Assembly: GCA_017860725.1 (NCBI GenBank)
Contig: JAGDMX010000168.1
Coordinates: 1 to 6,082 of the forward strand
From: Chloroflexota bacterium
Lineage (GTDB): Bacteria; Chloroflexota; Anaerolineae; Anaerolineales; UBA4823
Direction: 5' to 3'
DNA length: 6,082 nucleotides
Shown here: one piece after another, positions 5,512 through 6,082 of the stretch
Numbering within the stretch: position 1 is the stretch's first letter
Layout of the letters: each line of letters opens with the position of its first letter
Translations under genes and position numbers: made by a program
Notes under the pieces: generated by a model
What the model saw: the letters and a program-made list of their open reading frames with translations, nothing else
Told to the model about the DNA's origin: nothing
Databases searched by the model: none

Positions 5512-6080
5512 AATTTTACACGCACTTCCCAAATTCCTGGCTCAACAATTGCTCTTTCGTAGGGCAAGCCGGCTCGTTTAATAAACCGCAGCATGGCTGC
5601 ATTGGTCACATGCACGGTCCCCACAAACAATTTTATCCCCTGCCCTACGGCGTACCGCCCCAGGCGATCCATCAAAATGGTGCCTAATCCACGTTGTTGA
5701 ATATCATCTCCGACGACCACAGCGCATTCTGCGACACCCGGCCTGTCAGGGCCAATCATGGCATATCGTGCCACAGCAATTAATGTAGGACCCTGATCTG
5801 TTTCAATTTCTGCCACAAATGCCATTTGGGTGTGGTAGTCTAGATTCGCCAGTTGATAGGCTTGCTGGTCCGGTAGCTCATTCGATGTTCTCAAGAAACG
5901 CATGTAGCGGGACTGAGAAGACAGCTGGCGATAGCCTGCCTGCAGACGCGGCGCATCATCCGCGCGAATGGGACGTATAGTTACCAGCAATCCATCCATT
6001 AGCTGGACTTGTTCGATCCACTCCACAGGATAATCCTGGGGTGACTGGCCAATCATATCTACATTTGAATACTGAATCAT
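5502..6080 (-). CDS. GNAT-family N-acetyltransferase, Pat-like acetyltransferase domain (192 aa)
   Basis: The frame starts at ATG 6078-6080, two bases inside the window edge, so the true start may lie further upstream and the ribosome site cannot be judged. Residues 17-60 (YPVEWIEQVQLMDGLLVTIR, then PIRADDAPRL and LSSQSRYMRFL) match the N-terminal part of the GNAT domain found in protein lysine acetyltransferases of the Pat type. Motif A for acetyl-CoA is VVVGDDIQQRGLGTILMDRL (121-140), with the Q-R-G-L-G-T loop at 129-134. VTNAAMLRFIKRAGL (158-172) is the motif B region. The substrate is not shown by the sequence: a protein lysine or a small molecule are both possible. No cyclic-nucleotide or CoA-synthetase domain is attached. 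The last codons (TTA GGA GGA TGA) supply an AGGAGG and the ATGA overlap with the phosphatase gene, so the two proteins are made from one mRNA and probably translationally coupled. Confidence 0.88.
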   Translation of the reverse strand: MIQYSNVDMIGQSPQDYPVEWIEQVQLMDGLLVTIRPIRADDAPRLQAGYRQLSSQSRYMRFLRTSNELPDQQAYQLANLDYHTQMAFVAEIETDQGPTLIAVARYAMIGPDRPGVAECAVVVGDDIQQRGLGTILMDRLGRYAVGQGIKLFVGTVHVTNAAMLRFIKRAGLPYERAIVEPGIWEVRVKLGG

Positions 6081-6082
6081 CC

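Overview
The window reads as ordinary bacterial chromosome at roughly 50% GC with tightly packed genes. Protein family resemblance suggests a member of the Chloroflexota, most likely an Anaerolineae relative. The pointers are a lipoprotein with LiaF-like 'toast-rack' sequence, a GerW/YtfJ-family protein with a C-terminal membrane anchor, a STAS protein with an SSAGWW motif, and a Pat-like GNAT domain beginning YPVEW...DGLLVTIRPIR. This placement is an inference from remembered family features, not from a search. No RNA genes, mobile elements or CRISPR arrays were seen.

Layout: (1) Positions 1-1299 hold two minus-strand genes: a four- to five-helix membrane protein of unrecognised family and, downstream, a lipoprotein that runs off the left edge. 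(2) A 147-bp divergent intergenic region carries a perfect 9-bp inverted repeat overlapping a plausible rightward promoter. (3) Positions 1447-2545 hold three small plus-strand genes: a helical protein with a disordered tail, a tail-anchored membrane protein, and a GerW/YtfJ-family protein with a glycine-rich loop and a C-terminal membrane segment. (4) After a small hairpin and a perfect extended -10 promoter (TGATATAAT), positions 2641-3415 encode a STAS anti-sigma-factor antagonist and an RsbW/SpoIIAB-like HATPase anti-sigma factor or kinase. (5) Converging on these from the right, positions 3454-6080 encode, in transcription order, a GNAT acetyltransferase and a large membrane-bound GAF-SpoIIE (PP2C-type) phosphatase, joined by an ATGA stop/start overlap.

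The clearest functional theme is a partner-switching module. The kinase/anti-sigma factor (2999-3415) would phosphorylate the STAS protein (2641-2976, probably on Ser55). The membrane phosphatase (3454-5505) would remove that phosphate in response to a signal sensed by its membrane or GAF part. The freed STAS protein would then sequester the anti-sigma factor. All three biochemical roles are present within 3 kb, but no sigma factor or other output protein is encoded here. The translational coupling of an acetyltransferase to the phosphatase, and the neighbouring GerW-type gene in a lineage not generally known to form endospores, are the most interesting loose ends.
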